Below are positions 47,472-56,121 of a DNA stretch of 64,000 bases, in pieces. This DNA is from Curtobacterium sp. MR_MD2014 (GTDB taxonomy: Bacteria > Actinomycetota > Actinomycetes > Actinomycetales > Microbacteriaceae). Where the stretch lies: positions 2,170,001 to 2,234,000 of the forward strand of contig NZ_CP009755.1 in assembly GCF_000772085.1 (NCBI RefSeq). The letters run 5' to 3'. The notes under the pieces are model-generated. The model had not been told where the DNA came from and did no database searches. It was given only the letters and a program-made list of their open reading frames with translations. Each line of letters begins with the position of its first letter. Positions within the stretch are counted from its first letter, which is position 1. A program made the translations under genes and the position numbers.

Positions 47472-48680
47472 TCACGCACCGGTCGCGATGAAGACCGTGG
47501 ACGTCAGACCGGTCGCGGCGTCGGCCTCGACCGTCACGTCGCCCTCGTCCGGCGTGACGTAGCAGGACTCCCCCTGGCGGAGCAGGGTCGCGGACCGCGC
47601 GCCGACGAGGGTCACGGCGCCCGTGGTGCAGACCGCGATGCTCGGGCCGGAGAGCGGTGCCACACCGCCGGTGCCGAGGCCGACCGGACGACCGTCGCCG
47701 GTGACGCGGACCAGCGCGAACCCGACCCCGTCCGGAGCGAACCGGTCGACGCCCTGGTCGAGGCGTTCCGGGGTCAGCACCGGTGCCGGGTACGCGGTGA
47801 AGTCGAGCACCCGCAGGAGTTCCGGGACGTCGACGTGCTTCGCCGTCAGGCCACCCCGGAGCACGTTGTCCGACGGCGCCATGAGCTCGATGCCGAGCCC
47901 GTCGAGGTAGGCGTGCACGTTGCCCGCGGGCAGGTACATCGCCTCGCCGGTCCGGAGCGTGACGCGGTGCATGAGCATCGACACGACCACGCCGGGATCG
48001 CCCGGGTACGCGGCGGCCAGGTCGACCACCGTCTGCACGTTCGGGGTGCGGTCGTCCTCCGGCAGGGCGGTGGCGAGGTCGGACGCCGCCTGCACCACGG
48101 CGAGCGCCGACGCATCGGCGGTCTCGAGCCAGCGCACGGTGTCCTCGAGCCCCTGCGCGAGGTGCGCGAGCAGCGGCCCGAGCCGTCCGCTCCCGCCGTC
48201 GAGCGACTCGACCTCGGCCACGGTGTCACCGACCGGGCGGAAGCCGCTGAGCGCCTCGAACCGGTCACTGAGGGCGACGACGAGCTCGGGCTTGGGGAAC
48301 GGGTCCTTGTAGTTGCGCGCCGGGTCGTCCAGCGGGGTCCCCGCGGCCTCCTCGCGCGCGAAGCCGTCGCGGGCCTGCTCGGGCGTGGGGTGCGCCTGGA
48401 GCGACAGGGGTGCCGCCGCCGCGAGGAGCTTCAGCAGGAACGGCAGGCCGCTGCGGTCCGGGCCGAGCGCGGCCTCGGGCTCGGCGTCGATCCAGTCGCG
48501 CAGGGTGTCGGCACCGCCCACCATCGCCGGGTTCACGACGACGCTGGGGCTCCCCGCGTGCGCGCCGAGCCAGAGCTCCGCCTGCGGTGCACCGGTGACG
48601 GTGCGGCCGAGGAGTTCGGGGATCGCGCTGGTGGAACCCCAGGCGTAGTCGCGTGGCGTGTTGGTGATGCCGAGGAACAT
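47472..48680 (-). CDS. manA: Mannose-6-phosphate isomerase, class I
   Basis: Zinc enzyme interconverting fructose 6-phosphate and mannose 6-phosphate. In 402 residues it has the type I signatures: N-terminal YAWGSTSAIPELL, the zinc-ligand segments LQAHPT and KPELVVAL, and YLPAGNVHAYLDGLGIELMAPSDNVLRGGLTAKHVD near 275-310. The ATG lies six bases after a TACGCT box. In M. tuberculosis manA also neighbours the whiB2 region. It feeds GDP-mannose for the polyprenol mannosyltransferase at 55.3 kb. Confidence 0.96.
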   Translation of the reverse strand: MFLGITNTPRDYAWGSTSAIPELLGRTVTGAPQAELWLGAHAGSPSVVVNPAMVGGADTLRDWIDAEPEAALGPDRSGLPFLLKLLAAAAPLSLQAHPTPEQARDGFAREEAAGTPLDDPARNYKDPFPKPELVVALSDRFEALSGFRPVGDTVAEVESLDGGSGRLGPLLAHLAQGLEDTVRWLETADASALAVVQAASDLATALPEDDRTPNVQTVVDLAAAYPGDPGVVVSMLMHRVTLRTGEAMYLPAGNVHAYLDGLGIELMAPSDNVLRGGLTAKHVDVPELLRVLDFTAYPAPVLTPERLDQGVDRFAPDGVGFALVRVTGDGRPVGLGTGGVAPLSGPSIAVCTTGAVTLVGARSATLLRQGESCYVTPDEGDVTVEADAATGLTSTVFIATGA

Positions 48681-48686
48681 GCCGCG

Positions 48687-48692
48687 AGCGTA
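48687..48692 (-). promoter_or_regulatory. Predicted -10 box of manA (leaderless)
   Basis: TACGCT on the minus strand, six bases from the ATG at 48680. Confidence 0.5.
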
Positions 48693-48769
48693 CCGGGCGG
48701 GGACCGGCGTCCGCTCGGCGCCGCCCGTGGTGCCGGAGCCGACCGGGGCATCGACGAACCGCTCTCGCA

Positions 48770-48775
48770 TAGACT
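48770..48775 (+). promoter_or_regulatory. Predicted -10 box of the acyltransferase gene (leaderless)
   Basis: TAGACT ends seven bases before the ATG at 48783. Confidence 0.6.
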
Positions 48776-48782
48776 CCCCGCG

Positions 48783-50867
48783 ATGTCCGAGCCGCGCCGC
48801 CCCGAGTCGACCCGATGGGACGTGCAGGCCCTGCGCGCCTTCGCCGTGCTGGCCGTCGTGCTGTACCACCTGTGGCCGAACCGGCTGCCCGGCGGCTTCG
48901 TCGGGGTCGACGTCTTCTTCGTCGTCTCCGGCTTCCTCATCACCGGCCACCTCGTGCGCGAACAGGCCGCGACGGGGCGCATCCGCCTCGGCGCCTTCTG
49001 GGCACGACGTGCCGGGCGGTTGCTGCCCGGCGCGTTCCTGACGCTCCTGGCCACGGGCGCCGCGGTGCTGCTGCTCGTCCCGAGCTCGCTGTGGGGGCAG
49101 TACGGGCGGGAGCTGATCGCGTCGACGGTGTACCTGCAGAACTGGCAGCTCGCGTCCGACGCCGTCGACTACCTGGCGAGCGACAACCGGCCGTCGCCGT
49201 TCCAGCACTTCTGGTCGCTCTCGGTCGAGGAGCAGTTCTACATCGCGCTCCCGGTGCTCCTCGTGCTGCTCGGCGCCGTGCTCGCCCGCGCCCGGCGTCG
49301 GGACCCCGTCCTCACGGCACGCCTCCTGCTCGGCACGGTCGCGGTCCTCTCCCTCGCGTGGTCGGTCGTGCAGACGCAGACCGCGCCCGGCATCGCCTAC
49401 TTCTCGACCGCCACGCGTGCGTGGGAGTTCGCGCTCGGCGGGTTGGTCGCGACGGTCCCGCTCGCCGTCGCCCGTTCGCGTCGGGCGCGTGCGGTCCGGA
49501 CGGGAGGCACGTGGCTGGGCGTCGCGGGCCTGGTCGCGTCCGTCCTCGTGATCACGCCGACGACCCCCTACCCCGGCACCGCGGCGCTCCTGCCCGTCGT
49601 GTCGGCCGCGCTCGTGGTCGCCCTCGGTGCCCGCAGCGGCCTCGACGTCGTCGGCCGGACCCCGCCGGTCGCGTTCGTCGGCCGGACGTCGTACGCGGTC
49701 TACCTGTGGCACTGGCCCGCCGTCGTCCTGCTGCCGATCGTGCTCGGCCACCCGCTCGGCACCACGAGCAAGGTGGCGGTCCTGGTCGGGGCACTCGTCC
49801 TCGCCGCGGCGTCCACGCTGCTCGTCGAGGAGCCGCTGCGCGCCCGGGTCCGTTCCGCACGTGTCCGTCCGCGACGCGTCGCCGTGCTCGGCGTGGTGGC
49901 GTCGGTGGCCGTCGTCGCGCTCGGCGCCGGCACGCTGGCCGCGGTGCAGGTCCAGCAGGTGCAGGCGGCCGCGTTCGCCGAGCGCCTGACGCGCGGGGAC
50001 GTCGACTGCTTCGGCGCGGCCGCGCGCATCGGCTCGGACGACCCGTGCGTCAACCCGCGCCTCGCCGACGTCCGGGTGCCCGCCCCGGCCGCCGCCCAGC
50101 ACGACGACGCGAACTCGGGCGACTGCTGGTCGAACACGACGGCCGACTTCAACGTCTGCGCGCTGGGACCGAGGACCGGGTACCGGAAGCACCTGCTCGC
50201 CGTCGGTGACTCGCACAACAACGCCCTGATGACGGCCTACCGCGCGGTCGCCGAGCGGGAGCACTGGCGCATCGACGTCGCCGGGCACATCGGCTGCTAC
50301 TTCACGACGGCCGTGCAGCAGGCCCCCACGCAGGGCTACACCGACAGCTGCCAGGGCTGGAAGCAGAACGCCGTGGACTGGGTCCGGCAGCACGACGACG
50401 AGCTCGACGCCGTCGTGGTGACGCACGCGGCGACCAAGAGCCCGGTCATCGTCCCCGACGGCAGCAGCAACGACGCGACCGTGGTCGACGGTCTCGTCGG
50501 CGCGTGGCGGGCGGCGACGGACGCGGGCGTCCCGGTGATCGCGATCCGCGACAACCCGACCGCGCGCGACGACGTCATCGCGTGCCTCGCGCAGATGCAG
50601 GGCCCGACCACCGGGGCCTGCGACCTCCCGCGCGACCAGGCCCTGGCGGCCTTCGACGGCAGCGAGCAGGCCGTTGCGGCGATCGGGGACCGTGCCCGGT
50701 ACGTCGACATGACGGACTGGTACTGCGACCGGACCACGTGCCCCGCGGTGATCGGCGGGGTCGTGACGCACCGCGACCCGACGCACCTGACGGCGACGTT
50801 CGCGACGACGCTCGCCCCGGCACTCGGCGACCGGCTCAGCTCGGCGCTCGCGTCGCTCGAGCGCTGA
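48783..50867 (+). CDS. Membrane acyltransferase (OafA/AT3 type) with C-terminal SGNH domain
   Basis: Protein of 694 residues that probably O-acetylates a surface polysaccharide. The AT3 membrane domain (about 12-360, ten spans) has RAFAVLAVVLYHLWPNRLPG with the active-site His, GVDVFFVVSGFLITGH and HFWSLSVEEQFYIALPVLL. A final span near 375 leads to an extracytoplasmic SGNH domain with block I GDSHNN (about 474-479) and the catalytic pair in DPTHL (about 663-667). Four or more cysteines outside suggest disulfides. Substrate glycan unknown. Confidence 0.93.
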   Translation: MSEPRRPESTRWDVQALRAFAVLAVVLYHLWPNRLPGGFVGVDVFFVVSGFLITGHLVREQAATGRIRLGAFWARRAGRLLPGAFLTLLATGAAVLLLVPSSLWGQYGRELIASTVYLQNWQLASDAVDYLASDNRPSPFQHFWSLSVEEQFYIALPVLLVLLGAVLARARRRDPVLTARLLLGTVAVLSLAWSVVQTQTAPGIAYFSTATRAWEFALGGLVATVPLAVARSRRARAVRTGGTWLGVAGLVASVLVITPTTPYPGTAALLPVVSAALVVALGARSGLDVVGRTPPVAFVGRTSYAVYLWHWPAVVLLPIVLGHPLGTTSKVAVLVGALVLAAASTLLVEEPLRARVRSARVRPRRVAVLGVVASVAVVALGAGTLAAVQVQQVQAAAFAERLTRGDVDCFGAAARIGSDDPCVNPRLADVRVPAPAAAQHDDANSGDCWSNTTADFNVCALGPRTGYRKHLLAVGDSHNNALMTAYRAVAEREHWRIDVAGHIGCYFTTAVQQAPTQGYTDSCQGWKQNAVDWVRQHDDELDAVVVTHAATKSPVIVPDGSSNDATVVDGLVGAWRAATDAGVPVIAIRDNPTARDDVIACLAQMQGPTTGACDLPRDQALAAFDGSEQAVAAIGDRARYVDMTDWYCDRTTCPAVIGGVVTHRDPTHLTATFATTLAPALGDRLSSALASLER

Positions 50868-50878
50868 ACCGGGGGCGC

Positions 50879-50884
50879 TAGCCT
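50879..50884 (+). promoter_or_regulatory. Predicted -10 box of first O-antigen-ligase-like gene (leaderless)
   Basis: TAGCCT ends seven bases before the GTG at 50892. Confidence 0.5.
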
Positions 50885-50891
50885 GTCTCCC

Positions 50892-52268
50892 GTGACGAAC
50901 ACCTGGCCGATCGCCCGCGGGACCGTGTCCGAGCGTGAGGCGTTCGCCCTCGCCGTGACCGTCCTGTTGACGATGTTCGCCGGTGACGCGGTCCCGAACA
51001 CGACGACGTGGTACGGCGCCGCGACGATCTGGGCGATCGAGGCCGCCTGGGGCATCAGCGTCGTGGTGCGTGCGCGACCGCCGCTGACCCGGACGCCCCG
51101 CGCGCTCTGGTTCTTCCTCGCCTGGTGCCTGGTGTCGGTTGCGTGGTCGCACTGGCGACCGGCGACGCTCGCGAGCATCGTGGCGCAGGTGGTCTGCGCG
51201 CTGGTCGCCTTCGCGATCGCGTCGACGCTCTCCTGGCGCCGGATCCTCGACGCCGCGAGCACCGCGTTCCGCTGGGTCGTCGGCCTCTCCCTGGTCTTCG
51301 AGGCCGTGGTGGCCGTCGTCGTGAGGCACCCCATCGCGCCGATCTGGACCGACTACGGCGACCGGGACATCCCGGACGCCTTCTACTTCTCGCGCGCCGA
51401 GCTGTTCACCGGCGGACGCATCCAGGGTCTGCCGGGCAACGCCAACCTGCTGGCGATGGTCGCCCTGCTCGCGGCGATCGCCGTCGCGGTGCAGCTCGTC
51501 GACGGCCGGATGCGCCGGGGCCGGGCGGTCGCATGGTTGGTCGTGGCGGCCGCCACCCTGCTGCTCACCCGGTCCTCGACGGTGTTCCTGGCCGTGGTCG
51601 CGGTGGTCGTTGCCCTCCTGGTCGCCCTGTGGATCCGACGCGTCCCGAGCGGGCGCCGGGGACCGCGTGTGCTCGCGGTGGTCGCCGGCCTGGTCGTCCT
51701 GGTCGTCGCCGCCGTCGCCGCGCGCGTTCCGTTGCTGGCGCTGCTCGGCCGTTCGTCCGACCTGACGGGCCGGGGCACGATCTGGACCGCGGTCGTGGGT
51801 CTGGCGGAGCAGCACCCGGTGCTCGGCTGGGGGTGGATCGGCTACTGGTGGCCGAACATCCCGATGCTCGCCGAACTCGCGCCGCGGAACGGCGTCCAGT
51901 ACCTGCAGGCGCACGATGCGGCGCTCGACGTGTGGATGCAGACCGGCCTGGTCGGTCTGGCGCTCTTCCTCGTGTACGTCCTGACCACCTTCGGCAGGTC
52001 GTGGTCGGGGGCCGTGCGGGAGTCCTACGGTCCCGGGCTCGTGCAGCGGCCGTTCGATCCGGTCTCGCTCTTCCCGCTGCTCGTCGTGGTCGCACTGCTC
52101 GTGCAGGCGCTCGCGGAGTCGCGCCTGCTCTACCAGGGGAACTGGGTGCTGTTCGCCCTCGTCGCGATCAAGACGCGGATCGTGCTCGTGAACGAGGAAC
52201 CGCCGTCGACCGGGGACGGGCCGCGCACTCCCCTCGCGCAACGCGCCTTCCGCGCCACGTCGGGCTGA
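50892..52268 (+). CDS. O-antigen ligase/polymerase-like membrane protein (first copy)
   Basis: Polytopic protein of 458 residues with about twelve spans and a Wzy_C-type region. The central extracytoplasmic loop contains GRIQGLPGNANLLAM and SSDLTGRGTIWTAVVGLAEQHPVLGWGWIGYWW, the conserved R/H-bearing pattern of the ligase/polymerase family, and HDAALDVWMQTGLVG. Wzy or WaaL-like activity in joining or polymerizing surface glycan is inferred. It is related to the gene at 53893 but not closely. GTG start; monocistronic or following the acyltransferase. Confidence 0.87.
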   Translation: MTNTWPIARGTVSEREAFALAVTVLLTMFAGDAVPNTTTWYGAATIWAIEAAWGISVVVRARPPLTRTPRALWFFLAWCLVSVAWSHWRPATLASIVAQVVCALVAFAIASTLSWRRILDAASTAFRWVVGLSLVFEAVVAVVVRHPIAPIWTDYGDRDIPDAFYFSRAELFTGGRIQGLPGNANLLAMVALLAAIAVAVQLVDGRMRRGRAVAWLVVAAATLLLTRSSTVFLAVVAVVVALLVALWIRRVPSGRRGPRVLAVVAGLVVLVVAAVAARVPLLALLGRSSDLTGRGTIWTAVVGLAEQHPVLGWGWIGYWWPNIPMLAELAPRNGVQYLQAHDAALDVWMQTGLVGLALFLVYVLTTFGRSWSGAVRESYGPGLVQRPFDPVSLFPLLVVVALLVQALAESRLLYQGNWVLFALVAIKTRIVLVNEEPPSTGDGPRTPLAQRAFRATSG

Positions 52269-52277
52269 GGGGCGGCG

Positions 52278-53798
52278 TCACCGCCCGGTGGCACCGGTGC
52301 CGAGCACCAGCACGCAGGGCACCCGTGCCTCCCACGGCAGCGCCCCGATCATCACCGTCCCGGCAGGGTCCTGTCGGCACCGTGCCTCGGCGGCGACCAC
52401 CTGCGGGTACCACTCCGGCCCCGTCGCACGCTGGGCCGTACCGGGGAAGGCGGCGACCCAGGTGGCCGCGAGGACCGCGACGACCGTCCACCCGAGGGCG
52501 CGGCGGACCACCCGGACCGACCGGTGCCCACCGACGACGGTCGCGTCCGTGCCCGTGCCCGTGCCCGCGTCCGTGCCCGCGTCCGTGCCCGTGGCGTGCA
52601 GGGCGTCCGACCGCAGCACGTGTCCGACGAGCACCGACGCCGACACCACCAGCGCTGCGCTCAGCAGCATGCCGGCCGCGGCCGCGTAGCGCGAGGGTGT
52701 CGCGTCGAGCAGCGCGCCGGGGTCGGACCGGGACCACCGTCCGTTCGCCGAGGCGTTGGCCAGCAGTGCCGCCGACCACACCACGACCGACCCCACGGCG
52801 AGGGCAGACGCCAGCAGCACCGCACGACGGCGTCGCTCCCGCAGTCCGACGACGACCGCCGTGACGACGATCGCGACGAGCACCGCAGCGGGGACCCCGA
52901 CCACCCACCAGCCCGAGGCCACGACCGCGCGGCCGACCGCTGCCAGGTCCGCTCGCCACAGGCCGCCGACGGTCTGCAGCAGGTACCCCGAGGCGACGTC
53001 GCGGCCCGAGGGGTCGCCCCGCGGCGAGTCCCGGTCGGTGGTGAGGGCCGTCACGACCTGCGCGGCCCCAGCGCCGAGGGCCGCGACGGTGACGGGCAGC
53101 GCGCGGAGGACGCGCGCACGGCGGGAGGGCACCGCGGACGATGCGGGGGGCACCGCAGCGGACGCCGCGTCGGCGCGTCCGGCGGACGCTCCGGTCGCCC
53201 GGGCTCGGTCGCGTCCCGGCACCCAGGCGAGCAGGAGCAGCGGCAGGAAGAGCAGCGCCTGGACCTCGGTGGTGAGGACGAGCACGGCGACCAGGGCGAG
53301 CGTCACCGCCCCGGTCCGGGTCCGGGCACGGTGGGCGAACACCCACGGCGCGAGCAGGAGGGCGGTGGTGTGCAGGTTCGCAGCGTTCCCCAGCACCTCC
53401 CACGGCGCCGTGGGCAGCAGGACCGGCACCGCGGCCAGCACGACGCGGAGCACCGCCGACGGGACGGCGTCCGCGGCGAGGACGAAGACGCCGGCACACG
53501 CAGCTCCGGTCAGGACGCAGCAGAGCGTCGTCACCGTGAGGGCGTACCAGGCGATCGGCAGCGCGAACCCGACGTCCACGACGAGTCGCGGGACGACGTG
53601 CAGGTACCCCGCGTACGGCTCGACGACGCTCGCGGCCGACCCGAGGGCGAGGTGCTCGCGGAAGAACAGCCCTGCGTCCTCGGCCCAGGCAGTACCGCGC
53701 GCGACGGGTCCGAGTCGAACCCACGCCGCGAGCGCCGCCAGCAGCCCCACCCCGACGGCCGCGCCCGAGCGTCGGAGCCGGTCCCTCGTCGATGTCAT
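52278..53798 (-). CDS. Polytopic membrane protein, paralogue of 56122-57543
   Basis: Protein of 506 residues with about ten to twelve spans, function unknown. The N-terminal region WVRLGPVARGTAWAEDAGLFF and EPYAGYLHVVPRLVVDVGF recur in the protein at 56122-57543. This layout (short periplasmic loop with AEDG/AEDA, YAGYLHVVPR) resembles multi-span glycosyltransferases of the GT-C or GtrC type, but catalytic residues cannot be assigned. A Gly-Thr-Asp repeat near 410-425 is encoded by hexamer repeats. The ATG follows TAGCGT by nine bases. Confidence 0.78.
   Translation of the reverse strand: MTSTRDRLRRSGAAVGVGLLAALAAWVRLGPVARGTAWAEDAGLFFREHLALGSAASVVEPYAGYLHVVPRLVVDVGFALPIAWYALTVTTLCCVLTGAACAGVFVLAADAVPSAVLRVVLAAVPVLLPTAPWEVLGNAANLHTTALLLAPWVFAHRARTRTGAVTLALVAVLVLTTEVQALLFLPLLLLAWVPGRDRARATGASAGRADAASAAVPPASSAVPSRRARVLRALPVTVAALGAGAAQVVTALTTDRDSPRGDPSGRDVASGYLLQTVGGLWRADLAAVGRAVVASGWWVVGVPAAVLVAIVVTAVVVGLRERRRRAVLLASALAVGSVVVWSAALLANASANGRWSRSDPGALLDATPSRYAAAAGMLLSAALVVSASVLVGHVLRSDALHATGTDAGTDAGTGTGTDATVVGGHRSVRVVRRALGWTVVAVLAATWVAAFPGTAQRATGPEWYPQVVAAEARCRQDPAGTVMIGALPWEARVPCVLVLGTGATGR
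52543..52594. repeat. Hexamer repeat inside the membrane protein gene
   Basis: Alternating GTGCCC and GCGTCC units, about eight, encode an ATGTDAGTDAGTGTGTDA-like stretch. The unit is six bases, so copy-number change keeps the frame. Confidence 0.7.
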
Positions 53799-53880
53799 CG
53801 GGGTCCGACGCTAGCGAGCGATCGACGATCCGCGATATCGACGCTCCGGTACGGCGCAGGTCCCGTGCGGCCGAGTACGT

Positions 53881-53886
53881 CAGACT
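53881..53886 (+). promoter_or_regulatory. Candidate -10 box of second O-antigen-ligase-like gene (leaderless)
   Basis: CAGACT ends six bases before the ATG at 53893; weaker than the TANNNT boxes. Confidence 0.4.
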
Positions 53887-53892
53887 GGACGG

Positions 53893-55212
53893 ATGACGGA
53901 CGGCAGGACGACGCGACGCATCCGCGCGCGCCGCTACCTGTCCGCCTGGATCGGATTCTCCGCCGGCGGTCGGTTCAGCCAGGCACTCGCGACGACCATC
54001 GTGCTCTTCGCGTTCGGCGAGCCGACCGTCCGCGTCCTGGTGGGTCCTGCCGGCACCTGGTCGGTGCTCGTGACCCTCGCCGTGCTCGCCGGGCTCAGCC
54101 TGCTCGGGCAGCGCTACCGGATCGAGTGGCACGGCGTCCTGCCGCTGTCACTGCTCGTCTTCGTCGGGTACTGCGCGCTGAGCGTGCTGTGGAGCGAGTA
54201 CTCCTGGGTCGCCCTGCGCGGGCTCACCGCCACCGTCGGGTTCGTCGGACTCGGACTGTACCTCGCGCTCGGTCGCGACCTCGTCCAGGTCATCCGGGCG
54301 TGCGGCGACGCCTTCCGCATCCTGCTGGTCGTGTCGCTCGGGCTCGAGGTGCTGTCGGGGCTCGTGCTCGACCTGCCGATCCCGGCGTTGGGCATCCGCG
54401 GTGACATCGCCTTCGGCGGTCCGATCCAGGGCATCGGCGGGACGCGCAACTTCATGGGCTTCATCGCGGTGACCGCCCTGGTGACGTTCGTCGTGGAGTT
54501 CCTCACCCGCTCGGTGGCCCGGTGGCGTGCCGTCGCGTCCATGGGCGGCGCGGTCGTGACGCTCATGCTCGTGCAGTCGCCGATCACCGGGCTCGCGACG
54601 ATCGCCCTCGCCGGGACCGCGCTCGCCCTCTGGACCCTGCGGCACGCACGGCCCTCGGTCCGGCCGCTGCTCGACGGCGTCCTCGCCACCCTGGTCGTGG
54701 CGGCGGGAGTGGTGCTCGTCGTGACCCGCGCACGGGTGCTCCCCCGCATCGGAGCTGCCGGTGGGACGACGACACGGCTCGAGCTCTGGGAGCAGATCCG
54801 CACGTTCATCGAGCAGAAGCCGATCCAGGGCTGGGGCTGGGTGGGGACCTGGCCGAGCGAGCCCGTCGTGCCGTTCGTCACGTTCATCGATCCGTCCGGC
54901 GCCCGGTTCACGTCCGGGTTGGACGCGGCCGTCGACGCCTGGCTGCAGGTCGGCCTCGCGGGCATGCTGCTGCTCCTCGGAGCGGGACTCCTCGCCTTCG
55001 CCCGGTCGTGGGTGACGGCGACGACCTTCCCCGGCGTGGCCTACGTCTGGCCCGCGGCGGTCCTCGTGCTCCTGGGCGTGACGAGCCTGGCCGAGAGCTA
55101 CCTGCTGCACGGCGCGGGCCTGATGCTCTTCGTCACGGTGCTCGTGGTCGCGGCGCGCCGACGGTCGTGGCGCGTGCGGCTCCCCCGGCTCGAGGAACGC
55201 CCGCACCCCTGA
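53893..55212 (+). CDS. O-antigen ligase/polymerase-like membrane protein (second copy)
   Basis: Protein of 439 residues with about eleven spans. GGPIQGIGGTRNFMGF, QSPITGLATIAL and TTTRLELWEQIRTFIEQKPIQGWGWVGTWPSE correspond to the Wzy_C features seen in the first copy, and LDAAVDAWLQVGLAGM aligns with HDAALDVWMQTGLVG there. Two different ligase/polymerase genes in one locus suggest two linkage reactions or two glycans. The ATG start sits at the -10 box. The following 118 bases (55213-55330) are GC-rich with no recognisable element. Confidence 0.86.
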   Translation: MTDGRTTRRIRARRYLSAWIGFSAGGRFSQALATTIVLFAFGEPTVRVLVGPAGTWSVLVTLAVLAGLSLLGQRYRIEWHGVLPLSLLVFVGYCALSVLWSEYSWVALRGLTATVGFVGLGLYLALGRDLVQVIRACGDAFRILLVVSLGLEVLSGLVLDLPIPALGIRGDIAFGGPIQGIGGTRNFMGFIAVTALVTFVVEFLTRSVARWRAVASMGGAVVTLMLVQSPITGLATIALAGTALALWTLRHARPSVRPLLDGVLATLVVAAGVVLVVTRARVLPRIGAAGGTTTRLELWEQIRTFIEQKPIQGWGWVGTWPSEPVVPFVTFIDPSGARFTSGLDAAVDAWLQVGLAGMLLLLGAGLLAFARSWVTATTFPGVAYVWPAAVLVLLGVTSLAESYLLHGAGLMLFVTVLVVAARRRSWRVRLPRLEERPHP

Positions 55213-55330
55213 GCGTGCGCGGCTGCCGACCGTGCTGCCGTCGCAGGCGACCGCGTTGCCCTCGCAGGCGAGCCCGCGGCCGCTGGCCGGTGGCCGGCGG
55301 TGGCCGTGACCGTGGCCGCGGCCGACGTCC

Positions 55331-56089
55331 CTAGCGTCGGGAACGCGGTCGGAACCGGCGCTGGAGCCCCCACTGCGTCGTCCGCACCATCGCCTCGACG
55401 ATGATGTCCTTGCTCATCTTCGAGACGCCGTGGATGCGGTCACGGAACCGGATCGGCACCTCGACGATCCGCCCACCGAGGTCGTGGGTCCGGATGGTCA
55501 TGTCGATCTGGAAGCAGTAGCCCTTCGAGTCGATCGACCCGAGGTCCATGCGCGCGATCGCGTCCGCCCGGTAGACGCGGAACCCGGCGGTGATGTCGTG
55601 CACGTCGATGCCGAGCATGATGCGCGCGTAGGTGTTGGCCCCACGGCTCAGGAACTCGCGGCGCTTGGGCCAGTCCACGACCGAGCCACCGCGCATCCAG
55701 CGCGAACCGATGGCGAGCAGGACGTCGTCCGACGGGTCCGCGTCGGCGACCGCGGCGATGAGCGCCGGCAGGCGGTCGGCCGGGTGCGAGCCGTCGGCGT
55801 CCATCTCGACGAGCAGGTCGTAGCCGTGCTCGAGACCCCAGCGGAACCCGGCGACGTAGGCCGTCCCGAGGCCGAGCTTGCCGGAGCGACGGAGCAGGTG
55901 GACCCGCTCGTCGGTCCGGGCCATCGCCTCGACGAGGTCGCCGGTGCCGTCCGGGCTGCCGTCGTCCACCACGAGGAGCCCTGCCGAGGGCACGGTCTCG
56001 AGGATCCGTGCCGCGATGTCCTTGATGTTCTCGGCCTCGTTGTAGGTCGGCACGATCACGAGGGGCTTGGCTTCGGTGTTGCGGGTCAT
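55331..56089 (-). CDS. Polyprenol-phosphate mannosyltransferase (Ppm1/DPM1 type)
   Basis: GT2 enzyme of 252 residues transferring mannose from GDP-mannose to polyprenol phosphate, giving the donor for extracytoplasmic mannosyltransferases. It has VIVPTYNEAENI, VVDDGSPDGTGD and VEMDADGSHPADRLPAL (DXD), then GSRWMRGGSVVDWPKRREFLSRGANTYARIMLG and FRVYRADA. No C-terminal membrane span is visible, unlike some fused actinobacterial forms. The ATG at 56089 is placed before VIVPTYNE. It is downstream of the paralogous membrane protein gene by 33 bases. Confidence 0.93.
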   Translation of the reverse strand: MTRNTEAKPLVIVPTYNEAENIKDIAARILETVPSAGLLVVDDGSPDGTGDLVEAMARTDERVHLLRRSGKLGLGTAYVAGFRWGLEHGYDLLVEMDADGSHPADRLPALIAAVADADPSDDVLLAIGSRWMRGGSVVDWPKRREFLSRGANTYARIMLGIDVHDITAGFRVYRADAIARMDLGSIDSKGYCFQIDMTIRTHDLGGRIVEVPIRFRDRIHGVSKMSKDIIVEAMVRTTQWGLQRRFRPRSRR

Positions 56090-56121
56090 GTCCTGCTCAC
56101 GGTCGGGGTGGTCCGGCGCGG

